64,000 nt of DNA from Actinomadura hibisca NBRC 15177 (GCF_001552635.1 NZ_BCRO01000012.1:186001-250000), one strand, 5' to 3'. Positions 1 to 9,123 are shown, counted from the first letter of the stretch. Notes: a model not told the origin generated them from the letters alone. Translations and numbers: made by a program.

Positions 1-661
1 GGTCGTCGATGTCCCACGGCTCGCGCAGCAGCCGGTGGGCGGTGTCCCGGTCGGCCTCGGAGGCCGCGCCCAGCCGGTCCAGCGGCAGGCCGTTGGCGAC
101 CGCGCCGGGCGCGGCGGCCCCGATGATCCAGCGCTGCACGGGGGTCAGCTCGCGCCGCGACAGCAGCGCCCACAACCCCTGCCGGAAACGTTCGGCGCAC
201 GCGGCCTCCTGCTCGCCGAACTCGACCAGGTCCACGCGCAGCGCCGGGTGGTCCAGCCGCAGCCGGTAGGAGATCAGGCCCTTGCGCAGCACCAGGTGCT
301 CGGGCCGCAGGTCGGCGAACGGGACCGCGACCGGGCCCCGCGCGACCTCGCGGGCGGCGGGCCGCACCTCCACCTCCGGGCGCGTCGAGACCGCCACCGC
401 GACCAGCGCGACCAGCAGCACCACCGCCAGGCCGAGCATGACCGTGCCGGACGCGAGCGTCACCGTGGCCGGGCCCTCCAGGCCCAGCAGCGCGAGCAGC
501 CCGCCCACCAGCAGCACCAGCACGCCGAGGAGCCCGGATGCGACCGTCCACACCGCGAGCCGCAGCGGCGCGCCCCGGAACCGCAACACGCCGTCGACCG
601 CCCGCACATCGCCCTCGGCCAGGCTGCCTGCGACGGCCTTCGCGAGTGCTTCGGGCTCCAT
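1..661 (-). CDS. Membrane protein of unknown function, 3' end outside window
   Basis: The visible 220 codons begin with MEPEALAKAV. About 35 residues later there are two adjacent hydrophobic segments (roughly residues 35-60 and 68-90) separated by a short Gly/Pro-containing turn, suggesting a two-pass hairpin. A hydrophilic region rich in Arg, Glu and Trp follows to the window edge. The third codon positions are almost all G or C in this frame, which supports it over the opposite frames. I do not recognise the family; the layout resembles actinobacterial PH-like or regulatory membrane proteins, but that is only a resemblance. The start ATG has no clear ribosome site. It is divergent from the gene at 812, with about 150 bp between them. 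Confidence 0.6.
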   Translation of the reverse strand, partial: MEPEALAKAVAGSLAEGDVRAVDGVLRFRGAPLRLAVWTVASGLLGVLVLLVGGLLALLGLEGPATVTLASGTVMLGLAVVLLVALVAVAVSTRPEVEVRPAAREVARGPVAVPFADLRPEHLVLRKGLISYRLRLDHPALRVDLVEFGEQEAACAERFRQGLWALLSRRELTPVQRWIIGAAAPGAVANGLPLDRLGAASEADRDTAHRLLREPWDIDD

Positions 662-811
662 GGCCAGGACCTTAACCCATCACCTTTACGGAGATCATCA
701 CCTCTTTTCAGGAGATGCGGGCCGGGGACGAGAGGAACGGAAGGGACCGATGCCCCGTCTGATCGGTAAGGTGCGGAAACCCCGCGCCGACCCCCGGATG
801 AGGAAGCCGAG

Positions 812-1576
812 TTGACCCCACCCCCGTCCGGCGGTCCGTACCCGCCGCCCCTCGGCCAGCCTCCGCCCGTCTACCCGCCGCCCGGCCCGCCGCCGCCGCC
901 GTCGGGCGGCGGCGGAGCGTTGGTCATCGCGGGGGTGACGGCGGCGGTCCTGGTCGTGGTCGGCGGCGGCTACCTGCTGGTGTCGGGCGGCGACGACGAC
1001 GCCCGGCCCGGCCGCCGGATCGTCACCTCGCGGCTGCCGGTCCCGCCCGCCCGCGCCGTGCCGACGCCCGCCACCGCGCCGGCCCCCGGCCGGCCCAGGA
1101 CGAGGATCACGGTGCGGGACGGCTTCCTGGGCGACCCCGTCCGGATCGGCCCGGCCACCTACCGGCGGTCGGGCCGCTGGACGCGGCCCTGCGCCTCGAT
1201 CGCCAAGCCCGCCCTGCGGACCCTGCTGCGCAGGACCCCCTGCGTCGCCGCCGCGCAGGGCGCGACGTACCGGGCGCCGGACGGCCGCAGCCGCGTGCAG
1301 CTCACGCTCCTGGCGTTCGCCGACCAGGCGCAGGCCAGGAGCGTGTCCCGGGCCGTCAACTCCAGCGTGGCCCCGGTCATCCGCGTCGCCCGCGGCGCCG
1401 AGCCCGGCCACTGGTGGTCCACCTCGTACGTGGGCAGCCACGTGCTGGTGCGCCAGTCGTTCCGCGACGGCTCCGGCTACCCGGGGACGCGCACCGGGCC
1501 CGCGCAGACCCACGGCGACGCGCTGATCCGCCGCATGCACGCCGAGCTGGTCGGCCTCTACCGCCGGCCGGACTGA
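812..1576 (+). CDS. Proline-rich single-pass membrane protein, extracellular domain of unknown function
   Basis: This is a 254-residue protein. A Pro/Gly-rich cytosolic head (about residues 1-33) is followed by one hydrophobic helix (about 36-58, Ala/Val/Leu rich), a GGDDD-type exit and a Pro/Ala/Thr linker. The outer domain of about 150 residues contains two Cys and a WW pair near the end. The organisation is typical of actinobacterial cell-surface proteins anchored by an N-terminal helix. I chose the TTG at 812 because AGGAAG lies 6 nt upstream; the ATG at 798 hits a stop after five codons. No enzymatic motif is visible, so the function is unknown. Confidence 0.7.
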   Translation: MTPPPSGGPYPPPLGQPPPVYPPPGPPPPPSGGGGALVIAGVTAAVLVVVGGGYLLVSGGDDDARPGRRIVTSRLPVPPARAVPTPATAPAPGRPRTRITVRDGFLGDPVRIGPATYRRSGRWTRPCASIAKPALRTLLRRTPCVAAAQGATYRAPDGRSRVQLTLLAFADQAQARSVSRAVNSSVAPVIRVARGAEPGHWWSTSYVGSHVLVRQSFRDGSGYPGTRTGPAQTHGDALIRRMHAELVGLYRRPD

Positions 1577-1829
1577 CCCTCCGACGGGGCCGCCGAGGTC
1601 GCGGTCGGCGCCGTGCCGGACGCGGTAGACCAGGGTGGGGTGGGCGCCGATCGGCGCGGCGGGCCGGGTGGTGAAACCGGGCGCGTGGTCGCGGGCGTCG
1701 GGCACCGGCGCGAACGTGCCGCCGGCCCGGAGCGGCGGCCGCCGGCCCTGTCCGAAGAGATGACTTTCCGGTGTCTGCCGTGGCGCATGTCCCATGTGTG
1801 CTGAAATGTTACGGATGCAGCGATCAGTC
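1577..1829. other. Intergenic gap with a possible gene remnant
   Basis: There is no convincing complete gene between the proline-rich protein and the LCP gene. On the minus strand, one frame across about 1577-1710 has strongly G/C-ending codons and reads like protein, with a segment TLVYRVRHGADRDLGG. It has no good start and no stop before it runs antisense into the upstream gene. It may be a decayed fragment or chance. The 12-mer GTCCCATGTGTG at 1789-1800 recurs upstream of the next gene, at 3461-3472. Confidence 0.3.
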
Positions 1830-3311
1830 ATGCCGCCGCACGGCCGTCCCGAGCCGCGCGCGCCGCAGCCGCGCGGGCCGTGGGGCCCCGGCGCCCCGAC
1901 CGGGCCGCAGCCGCAGCCACCGGTCCGGGGGCGCGGCTGGCGCGCGCTCGGCGTCACCTCGATCGTGCTGTCGGTGCTGCTGGTGGCCGGGAGCATCGGC
2001 GGCTACACCTTCTGGCGGCGGCTGGACGGGCAGATCACCCGCGAGAACGTGGACGACAAGCTCGGCGACAAGCGGCCCGCCAAGCTCAACGCCGCGCTGA
2101 ACATCCTGGTCATGGGCTCCGACACCCGCGCCGGGGAGAACGCCCGCTACGGCCAGGAGGCCGGGCAGCGCTCCGACACCACGATCCTGCTGCACATCTC
2201 GCCCGGCGGCGACGGCGCGATCGGCATCAGCTTCCCGCGCGACTCGATGGTGAAGATCCCCGAGTGCAGCAAGGAGAAGGGCGGGAAGGTCCCGGGCCGG
2301 CTCGACATGATCAACTCGGCGTACGCGCTGGGCGGGCCCGCCTGCACCTGGCGCACCATCGAGTCGCTGACCGGCATCCACATCGACCACTTCGTCGAGG
2401 TGGACTTCTCCGGCTTCAAGCGGGTGGTGGACGCGCTGGACGGCGTGGAGATCTGCGTCCCCAAGCGCATCGACGACCCCAAGGCCGAGCTGCACCTGCG
2501 CAGGGGCCGCCAGATCGTGCGCGGCGACCAGGCGCTCGGCTACGTGCGCACCCGCACCGGCGGCCTCGGCGACGGCTCGGACCTGTCGCGCATCAAGCGC
2601 CAGCAGGCGTTCATGGCCTCGGTGGTCAAGAAGGCCACCGACAAGGGCATGCTCACCGACCCCGGCAAGACCTACGACTTCCTGTCGGCCGTCGCCAAGT
2701 CGATCAAGGCGGACCGGCGGCTGAACCTGTCGGTCATGCAGAAGGTCGCGGGCAGCCTGAAGGGCATGAGCGCGGGCAAGGTGCGCTTCATGACCGTGCC
2801 GGTGGAGGCCTACCCGGCCGACAAGAACCGGGTGCAGTTCAGCTCGTCGCTGGCCAGGCCGCTGTTCGAGGCGATCCAGCAGGACAACGCGCCGCCCGAG
2901 CCCGCGCCGCCGGTGGTGCCGGCGCAGCAGGGGGCCAAGCTGCCGCCCGTCCCGCCCGCGCAGGTGCGGATGGGCGTCTACAACGCGACCAAGGTGGACG
3001 GCCTCGGCAAGCGCATCGCCGAGCAGCTCGGGAGCAAGGGCTTCGCCGTCGACAAGGTCGGCACGCTCAAGGCCACCGCGGGCGCGCGCACCGAGATCCT
3101 GTTCGGTCCGGGCGCCCAGCGGCAGGCGGCCGCGCTGGCGGCGGCGCTGCCGGGCCATCCCCCCAGGCCCGCCCCCCGGGGGAGGGCGGGCTTCGTCTAC
3201 CTGATCATCGGAACGGACGGGCTCACCGTGCCGGGTACCGCCCGTCCGGTCCCCAAGGTCGCCGGGGAGGTCCGAGCCGACCAGAACATCTGCGGTCTGG
3301 GCCGGGCCTGA
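1830..3311 (+). CDS. LCP (LytR-CpsA-Psr) family phosphotransferase with LytR_C domain
   Basis: This 493-residue type II membrane protein has a cytosolic Pro/Arg-rich head, one transmembrane helix (about residues 42-62), an LCP catalytic domain (about 88-250) and a C-terminal LytR_C domain (about 380-450). The LCP part shows NILVMGSDTR, RSDTTILLHI, SFPRDSMV, a DMINSAYALGG block and the RTR motif of YVRTRTGGLGDGSDLSRIKRQQ; the Arg and Asp residues bind the polyprenyl-pyrophosphate. Family members transfer lipid-linked glycopolymers onto peptidoglycan outside the cell. A glycan polymerisation and export locus lies 14 kb downstream, so a ligase role for that polymer is possible. The start MPPHGRPEP is preferred; in-frame ATGs at 1794 and 1815 are alternatives, and none has a clear ribosome site. 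Confidence 0.9.
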   Translation: MPPHGRPEPRAPQPRGPWGPGAPTGPQPQPPVRGRGWRALGVTSIVLSVLLVAGSIGGYTFWRRLDGQITRENVDDKLGDKRPAKLNAALNILVMGSDTRAGENARYGQEAGQRSDTTILLHISPGGDGAIGISFPRDSMVKIPECSKEKGGKVPGRLDMINSAYALGGPACTWRTIESLTGIHIDHFVEVDFSGFKRVVDALDGVEICVPKRIDDPKAELHLRRGRQIVRGDQALGYVRTRTGGLGDGSDLSRIKRQQAFMASVVKKATDKGMLTDPGKTYDFLSAVAKSIKADRRLNLSVMQKVAGSLKGMSAGKVRFMTVPVEAYPADKNRVQFSSSLARPLFEAIQQDNAPPEPAPPVVPAQQGAKLPPVPPAQVRMGVYNATKVDGLGKRIAEQLGSKGFAVDKVGTLKATAGARTEILFGPGAQRQAAALAAALPGHPPRPAPRGRAGFVYLIIGTDGLTVPGTARPVPKVAGEVRADQNICGLGRA

Positions 3312-3545
3312 GCCCGGCCTCGCGGCGGCCCGTGCCGGGGCCGCCGAAGCGCCGTCCGGTTACATCCGGGTGAAATGACCCGTCCGCTCCCCTTAAACGG
3401 ATGGACGGGACAAATCGCGCGGATATCGTGGCGGCGCGCAACCACCAACCGCAACAAACCGTCCCATGTGTGACGAGAAAGATCGTTTACCTCAGGTGTG
3501 GAGTCCCCCGCCTCCGCGCCTCCCCACCCCCCCCGGAAACGGATT

Positions 3546-4523
3546 ATGCGCCCCGAACCTTTCGCCTTGCTGATGACCGTGTACGGCGGTGACCGGGAAG
3601 ACTACGTGCGGGAGGCCTTCCGCAGCGCGGTGGTGGACCAGGCGTTGCGGCCCGACCAGGTGGTGCTGGTGCAGGACGGCCCGGTCTCCCCGGAGCTGGC
3701 GGCCTGCCTGCGCCACCTGGTCGCCGCCAGCCCCGTCGAGGTCACCTTCCTCCCGCTGCCCCACAACCGCGGCCTCGGCCCGGCCCTGGACGCCGGCCTC
3801 CAGGCCAGCCGGCACGACATCGTGGCCCGCATGGACGCCGACGACGTGGCGATGCCGCACCGCTTCCAGCTCCAGGTGCCGCTGGTGCAGGCGGGCGCGG
3901 ACCTGGTCGGCGCGGGGCTGCTGGAGTTCGGCACCGACACCGGCGACATCGTGGGCCGCCGCACCCCGCCCAGCGACCCGCTGGACATCGCCCGCTACTC
4001 GCGGCTGCACGACCCGTTCAACCACCCCACGGTGGTGTACCGGCGCAGCGCGGTGCTGGCGGCCGGGGGGTACGGCGACCTGCCGCTGATGGAGGACTAC
4101 TGGCTGTTCGTCCGCATGATCGCGGCGGGCGCGCAGGTGGTGAACGTCGCCGAGCCGCTGGTGTACTACCGGGTCGGCGACGGCGCCTACGAGCGGCGCG
4201 GCGGCCGGGCGCTGCTGCGCTCGGAGTTGCGGCTCCAGCGCGAGATGCGGCGCGGCGGCTTCATCTCCCGCACCCAGTACTGGCGCAACGTGATGCTGCG
4301 CGGCGGCTACCGGCTGGTGCCGACGCCGATCCGCCGCCCCGTCTACCGGATGATCGTGGCCCCCTACGGGGCGCGCCGCAACCGGTCGCGCGGCATGGAC
4401 GTGGCGACGCAGGTGCGCGAGCAGGTCCAGGAGGCCGCCGGGGCGCCCGCCATGAACGGGCGCGGGGCCGTCCCGTACGTGCCGCGGCACGCCCGGCGCG
4501 ACCCCGCCGACGACATCCTCTAG
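3546..4523 (+). CDS. Family 2 glycosyltransferase
   Basis: This 325-residue soluble GT-A enzyme starts MRPEPFALLMTVYGGD. The nucleotide-sugar region shows VVLVQDGP, then LPLPHNRGLGPALDAGL, and the metal-binding DxD appears as RMDADD around residues 95-98. The acceptor-side motif is LPLMEDYWLFVRMI, where E/D act as base. The C-terminus is basic and has no membrane helix. It should add one sugar from a nucleotide sugar to an envelope glycan or lipid carrier; the sugar cannot be told. The frame stays open back to 3498, but the ATG at 3546 begins the recognisable domain. The DNA upstream (3312-3545) is non-coding, is AT-richer than its neighbours and probably holds the promoter. Confidence 0.85.
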   Translation: MRPEPFALLMTVYGGDREDYVREAFRSAVVDQALRPDQVVLVQDGPVSPELAACLRHLVAASPVEVTFLPLPHNRGLGPALDAGLQASRHDIVARMDADDVAMPHRFQLQVPLVQAGADLVGAGLLEFGTDTGDIVGRRTPPSDPLDIARYSRLHDPFNHPTVVYRRSAVLAAGGYGDLPLMEDYWLFVRMIAAGAQVVNVAEPLVYYRVGDGAYERRGGRALLRSELRLQREMRRGGFISRTQYWRNVMLRGGYRLVPTPIRRPVYRMIVAPYGARRNRSRGMDVATQVREQVQEAAGAPAMNGRGAVPYVPRHARRDPADDIL

Positions 4524-4603
4524 CGGGCCGGGGCACCCGGCCGGTCAGGACAGCGGTTGGTCGGGACACCCGGCCGTTCGGAGTCCCTGACCGGCCAGGG
4601 CGT

Positions 4604-4671
4604 CCGGCCGGTCAGGGCACCCGGCGGATCAGGGCACCCGGCGGATCAGGGCACCCGGCGGATCAGGGCAC
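4604..4671. repeat. Four tandem 17-bp repeats spanning a stop codon
   Basis: There are four back-to-back copies of CCGGCGGATCAGGGCAC (4604-4620 with two changes, then 4621-4637, 4638-4654 and 4655-4671 identical). The last copy contains the stop codon of the leftward beta-propeller gene (TGA at 4663-4665). Each unit therefore repeats that gene's final codons and stop. Degenerate copies extend back to about 4530. Confidence 0.9.
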
Positions 4672-7600
4672 CGGCCGCGTCCACAACACCGGCTGCTCGT
4701 CCTTGGGGCCGCTGGCGTGGCCGACCCCGAGCAGGGAGGTCCCGAGCACGGCCAGCCCGGTGACCTGCTGGTCGCCGGGCCCGCCCAGGCCCTCGCCGCC
4801 GGGCGTGGCCGTCTCCCAGGACGCGCCGTCGGCCGAGGTCCACGACACCACGTCGGTGCTGCCCGGCCGCCCGGTGGTCCCGGCCGCGGCGAAGCCCTGC
4901 GGGGTGGCGGTCAGCGCCGTGACGGCGGCCTTCGGGTCGTCGCCGAGCGAGGTGATCGGACGCCAGTTCGCGCCGCCGTCGCCGGACTGGTAGCCGATCC
5001 GGACCAGCCCCTGCGGCGTCGCGCCGACGCCGAGCGCGACCACCGTGCCGCCCTTGGCGGCGACGTGGGTCAGGTGCCCCTCGGTCACGCCGCCGGAGGG
5101 CAGCGGCAGCTCCCGGAACGTCCAGGACTTGCCGTCGGCGGAGGTCCACGTGCCGGGCCGGTTGCCCGCCGCGCCGCCGTCGCGCGCCTGGCGGGCCCCG
5201 CCGACCGCGACGTAACCGGCGGAGGTCGCCGCGACGCCCAGCAGCCAGCGGGCCACGCCGGGCCGGGCCTCCAGGGCCTGCCGGTCGGCGCTGGCGGCGC
5301 GCTGCCAGTTCTTGAGGTCGGCGGAGTGCCACGCCGCCGCGGCGGTGCCGTTGGTGCCGACGATCACGTAGCCGTTGGGCCCGGCCGCGGTCGCGGCGGT
5401 GGCGGGCACCGTGCGGGAGTTGCCCCGGAAGGCGGGCAGCCCGTCCACGGCCTGCCAGGTGGCGCCGTCGGCGGAGGTGACCACCAGCGGGCGGCGCGGC
5501 GCGGTCTGGTCGTAGCCGACCGCGAGCCAGCCGTTGCCGCCGCCGGCGACGCCCGTCAGGCGCTGCTCGCCGGGCCGGGTGAACGCCGCGCCGAGGCCCT
5601 GCGCGGCCTGCCAGGCGTTGCCGTCCTGCGAGGTCCACACGCTGGCGTCGCCGCCCGCGCTGCCCACCGCGACGGCCCGGCCGGAGGCGGCCCCGACCGC
5701 CGCCACCCGGTGGTCGGAGCGCAGCGCGCCGGGCACCTTGGCGAGATCGACGGGCAGGGCGCGCCCGGCGGAGTCCCACACGTTCACCAGGGCGTTGGTG
5801 TCGCCGCCGCCCGCCTGCCGGCCCACCATGACCGTCTGGCCGCCCGCGACGGCGGCGTCGAGCGGCTCCACGCCCTGCCGCAGGGGCAACGAGCCCGCGT
5901 CCTTCCAGGAGCGGCCGTTGGCGCTGCGGCTGACCAGCAGGTCGCGGCCGCGCACGACCACGGCGGCGAAGCCGTTCTGGTCGGCGACGATCCGCTGGAC
6001 CCGGCGGTACCCGGCGGCCAGGACGCGGCCCGCCGCCGACCACGACTGCCCGTCCTTGGAGACGAACGCCTGGCCGTAGGAGCGGCGGCCGGGCAGCTCG
6101 CGGATCGCCACGAAGCCGGTCGGGCCGCCGCCGATCAGCAGGCCGCGGCTGCCCTTGGGCACCGGGACCGCCGAGCCGGACCAGGAGCGCCCGCCGTCGG
6201 TGGAACTCCACACCCGCCGGTAGGCGGCCTGGCCCTTGCCGGGCGTGTGGATGCCCTCGATCAGCATCGTCTGGCCGCTCACGGCGGCCTCGGTCAGCTC
6301 CAGCTTGCCCCGGTCGACCTGGAGGCCGATCTGCCCGCCGACGCGGGCCTCCCAGCGGCGGCCGTCGCCCGAGACCCACACGGCGGGCTGCGCGTCGCTG
6401 AAGTCGCCCTTGGAGGTCACCTCGCCGAGGGCGAGGAAACCCGAGCCGCCGCCCACGATCCGCCGCACGCGGGTGTGCGCGTTGAACACGTCGCCGACGG
6501 CGTCGGGCTCGCGCGACCACGTCGCGCCGTCGGCGCTGGTCCACACCACGCCGCTGCCGGGCCGGGCGCCGATGGCGACCCAGCCGCCCGCCGAGCCGCC
6601 GACCACCTGCGGGATCTCGCCCGGGGCGGCGGCCTGGCCGTCGCGCATGGCGGCGGTGACGAAGGTCCGGCCGCCGTCGCTGGAGCACAGGAAGACCCCG
6701 CGACCGCCGTCGGCGTCGGTCTCGCCGCCGACCGCGACCAGCGTGGACCCGGCGCCCGCGACGCTGGTGACGGCCTGGTCGCGGCCGTCGGAGCGCAGCG
6801 CCGAGGCGGGCGGGAACGCCGCCCCGGCCAGCTTGGCGCCGCCGCTCTGCTCGTCCTCGCCGCCGCCGGTCAGCGCCACGACGCCGCCCGCGACCACGGC
6901 GACGACCGCCACGCCCGCGACCGCGATGATCAGGGGCTTCCTGCTCCGCTTCGGACCGCCGCCGCCCTTGCGGGACTTCTTGGCCGGGCCGGGCTGGTCT
7001 CCGCCGCCGCCGACGCCGAGGAGCCAGGGCTCGTCGATCTGGGGCGGCGGGGCGAACGGGCGGGGGGAGTCGGCCGGAGCCTGCGGCTGGCCGGGCACCT
7101 CCTGCGCGTACGGGAACGGCGCGGGGCCCGCCTGGTGCTGCGCCTGCTGCTGGCCGGGGATCTCCTGCGCGTAGGGGAACGGCTCGGGGGCCTGCTGCTG
7201 GCCGGGGACCTCTTGCGCGTAGGGGAAGGGTTCCGGGGCCTGCGGCTTGTTGCTGGGGATTTCCTGCGCGTACGGGAAGGGCTCGGGAGCCTGCTGCTGG
7301 CCCGGGACTTCCTGCGCGTACGGGAAAGGCTGGGGGGCCGCGGGCTTGTTGTCCGGGATCTCCTGGGCGTAGGGGAACGGCTCGGGAGCGGGCGGCGCGG
7401 GCGGCTGCTGGGGCTGCTGCGCGAACGGCGGCGGCGGCTGGTACCGGACGGTCTGGTCGGCCTGCGGGACCTGCTCGGTCGCGGGGGCCTCGCCGGTCCC
7501 GGACGCCGGGGCGGCGGGCCGCGTCTCCTCGCGGGTGTGCTTGTTCCCCTGGTCGGGCTGCTCACCGGCGGCCGGCATGAACGCCGACATGTCCGCGATG

Positions 7601-7938
7601 GTGGCGTCGGGGTTGTAGCTCCCCTGGCCGGGGTCGCCGAACTGCTGGGTGCCCTGCCGCTGCGCATCGGGCCGCTGGGCGGCGGGACGCTGCTCCCCGT
7701 TCGGGAAGTCCCGGGTCCGCATCGCGCCGCTGATGTCGAGATCGGTGACCGTGCGCTCGCTCGCGGACTCCTCGTGCTCGGGCAGCGGCACGCCGAACTC
7801 CGGGAGCGGCTGCGGGCCCGGCGCGGGGGCCTGCCCCCACTGCGGCGGGGGCGGGGGCGGCGCGACCCCGGGGTCGCCCGGCCGCTCCTCGGACCGCTCG
7901 CGCTCGTCGTGGCCGTCGGGGGTCCTGGGGTCAGTCAC
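4663..7938 (-). CDS. Membrane-anchored Asp-box (BNR-like) beta-propeller protein with proline-rich repeat head
   Basis: This 1091-residue protein has three parts. The cytosolic head (about residues 1-330) is Pro/Gln-rich and contains six copies of a 14-18-residue unit built on PFPYAQE[IV]PG (coded around 7080-7400). A transmembrane helix follows at about 335-358, after a KKSRKGGGGPKRSRK basic stretch. The outer part (about 380-1085) holds about eleven Asp-box motifs of the form S-x-D-G-x-x-W, such as WTSADGATW and WVSGDGRRW. They are spaced like blades of one or two beta-propellers related to sialidase/sortilin BNR repeats. No sialidase catalytic set is evident, so a binding or scaffold role is more likely than catalysis. 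The head resembles phospho-signalling linkers, but that is inference. Its stop lies inside a tandem repeat. Confidence 0.85.
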   Translation of the reverse strand: MTDPRTPDGHDERERSEERPGDPGVAPPPPPPQWGQAPAPGPQPLPEFGVPLPEHEESASERTVTDLDISGAMRTRDFPNGEQRPAAQRPDAQRQGTQQFGDPGQGSYNPDATIADMSAFMPAAGEQPDQGNKHTREETRPAAPASGTGEAPATEQVPQADQTVRYQPPPPFAQQPQQPPAPPAPEPFPYAQEIPDNKPAAPQPFPYAQEVPGQQQAPEPFPYAQEIPSNKPQAPEPFPYAQEVPGQQQAPEPFPYAQEIPGQQQAQHQAGPAPFPYAQEVPGQPQAPADSPRPFAPPPQIDEPWLLGVGGGGDQPGPAKKSRKGGGGPKRSRKPLIIAVAGVAVVAVVAGGVVALTGGGEDEQSGGAKLAGAAFPPASALRSDGRDQAVTSVAGAGSTLVAVGGETDADGGRGVFLCSSDGGRTFVTAAMRDGQAAAPGEIPQVVGGSAGGWVAIGARPGSGVVWTSADGATWSREPDAVGDVFNAHTRVRRIVGGGSGFLALGEVTSKGDFSDAQPAVWVSGDGRRWEARVGGQIGLQVDRGKLELTEAAVSGQTMLIEGIHTPGKGQAAYRRVWSSTDGGRSWSGSAVPVPKGSRGLLIGGGPTGFVAIRELPGRRSYGQAFVSKDGQSWSAAGRVLAAGYRRVQRIVADQNGFAAVVVRGRDLLVSRSANGRSWKDAGSLPLRQGVEPLDAAVAGGQTVMVGRQAGGGDTNALVNVWDSAGRALPVDLAKVPGALRSDHRVAAVGAASGRAVAVGSAGGDASVWTSQDGNAWQAAQGLGAAFTRPGEQRLTGVAGGGNGWLAVGYDQTAPRRPLVVTSADGATWQAVDGLPAFRGNSRTVPATAATAAGPNGYVIVGTNGTAAAAWHSADLKNWQRAASADRQALEARPGVARWLLGVAATSAGYVAVGGARQARDGGAAGNRPGTWTSADGKSWTFRELPLPSGGVTEGHLTHVAAKGGTVVALGVGATPQGLVRIGYQSGDGGANWRPITSLGDDPKAAVTALTATPQGFAAAGTTGRPGSTDVVSWTSADGASWETATPGGEGLGGPGDQQVTGLAVLGTSLLGVGHASGPKDEQPVLWTRPVP

Positions 7939-7974
7939 GCCAGTGATGATAGCGACGCATCGGGACGAGCGATC

Positions 7975-9096
7975 CTAATCGGACTTCAGCTGCCGGCCCA
8001 TCCACCGCATGATCTCGGGGGTGAGCCGCCGGAAGGTGCCGAAGTTGTGGCCGCCCTGCTCGGGGAACAACGTGTCGGTGCGCAGCGGCGGCCTGGTGAG
8101 CCGCGTGTACCGCAACGCCTGGTCGTAGCCCTCCTCGCGCTTGCTGGAGGCCAGCAGCACCGACACCGGCGGCGGGGGCAGGTGCTCCAGCCGCCACAGC
8201 AGGTCGTTGTCGTCGCGCACGGCCTTGCTGCCGCCGTACAGGTCGCCGGTGGTGGCGTCCTGGAGCGAGCGCAGGTAGCCGCCCAGCGACGCCGCCGCCG
8301 AGAACCGGTCGGAGTGCCGCATCGCCAGCTTGACCGAGCAGTAGCCGCCCGCCGACTGGCCGAGCACGCCCCACCCGGCGGCGGTGGTGGCCAGCCGGTA
8401 GGTCGCGCCGAGCGCCTGCGGGACGTCCTGGCTGAAGAACGTCTCGGCCTGCGGGCCGCCGGGCACGTCGGTGCACTGGGTGTCGCGGGGCGGCGCGACC
8501 ATCGTCCGGGTGATCACGTAGACGGTGGGCGGGATCGCGCCGGACCGCATGTCGCGGGCGGCGGTCTTGACCAGCTCCTGGCGCTCGATGATGCCGCGCG
8601 GGTCGCCGGGGTACCCGGCCAGCACCAGCGACACCGGGAAGCGGTGGTCCTTGAAGCGCGGCTGGAAGTACTGCGCGGGCAGATAGACGAACGCCTTGAC
8701 CTGGAGGCCGGTGCGGGGGCCGCGGATCTCGGTCTGTTCGAGCTGGCCGTCCTTGGCGGGGTCGCGCAGACCCTGCTGGGCGGCCAGCGGCGACACCGAC
8801 CGGGGCAGCGGGCCCGCCGCCGCGCGGGCCGGGCCGCGCCCGCCCTGCACGCTCACCGGGCCGCCGACGTTGCCGAGCAGGTCCGACCAGCTGTTGTAGA
8901 AGACGAAGTAGGCGTTCATCCCGGTGGCCAGCGCCAGCACGATCACCAGCTGGCAGGCCGCCAGCAGCCCGGCGCGGGCGGCGGCGCGCCGCCTGCCCCG
9001 GCCGTTGACCTTCGGTAGCAGCCACAGGGTCCCGGCGAACGCCACCACCGCCAGCGCGCAGAGCAGGCCGACGAAACCCGTGCCGGTGAGCTGCAT
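7975..9096 (-). CDS. Membrane-anchored alpha/beta-hydrolase, esterase D (PF00756-type) family
   Basis: The protein has 373 residues. Two hydrophobic helices at the N-terminus (about 5-28 and 40-62) anchor an outer catalytic domain. The nucleophile elbow is GQSAGG, with Ser near residue 246, preceded by GVL and followed by YCSVKLAMRHSD. The catalytic His lies near 348 in QGGHNFGTF. VLAGYPGDPRG forms the oxyanion-side loop. The same fold includes mycolyltransferase antigen 85 and many actinobacterial esterases; the substrate here is unknown but should be an envelope ester. The start ATG follows GGAAGGGACGGG. It is separated by 36 bp from the beta-propeller gene downstream, so the two may be co-transcribed. 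Confidence 0.85.
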   Translation of the reverse strand: MQLTGTGFVGLLCALAVVAFAGTLWLLPKVNGRGRRRAAARAGLLAACQLVIVLALATGMNAYFVFYNSWSDLLGNVGGPVSVQGGRGPARAAAGPLPRSVSPLAAQQGLRDPAKDGQLEQTEIRGPRTGLQVKAFVYLPAQYFQPRFKDHRFPVSLVLAGYPGDPRGIIERQELVKTAARDMRSGAIPPTVYVITRTMVAPPRDTQCTDVPGGPQAETFFSQDVPQALGATYRLATTAAGWGVLGQSAGGYCSVKLAMRHSDRFSAAASLGGYLRSLQDATTGDLYGGSKAVRDDNDLLWRLEHLPPPPVSVLLASSKREEGYDQALRYTRLTRPPLRTDTLFPEQGGHNFGTFRRLTPEIMRWMGRQLKSD

Positions 9097-9123
9097 CCCG
9101 TCCCTTCCGTAACGATTGGTACC

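Noticed and set aside
4717..9018. A plus-strand open frame of about 1433 codons
   Set aside because: It is antisense to the beta-propeller and esterase genes. Composition is Gly/Ala/Arg/Val typical of the mirror of GC-rich coding DNA, with no domain.
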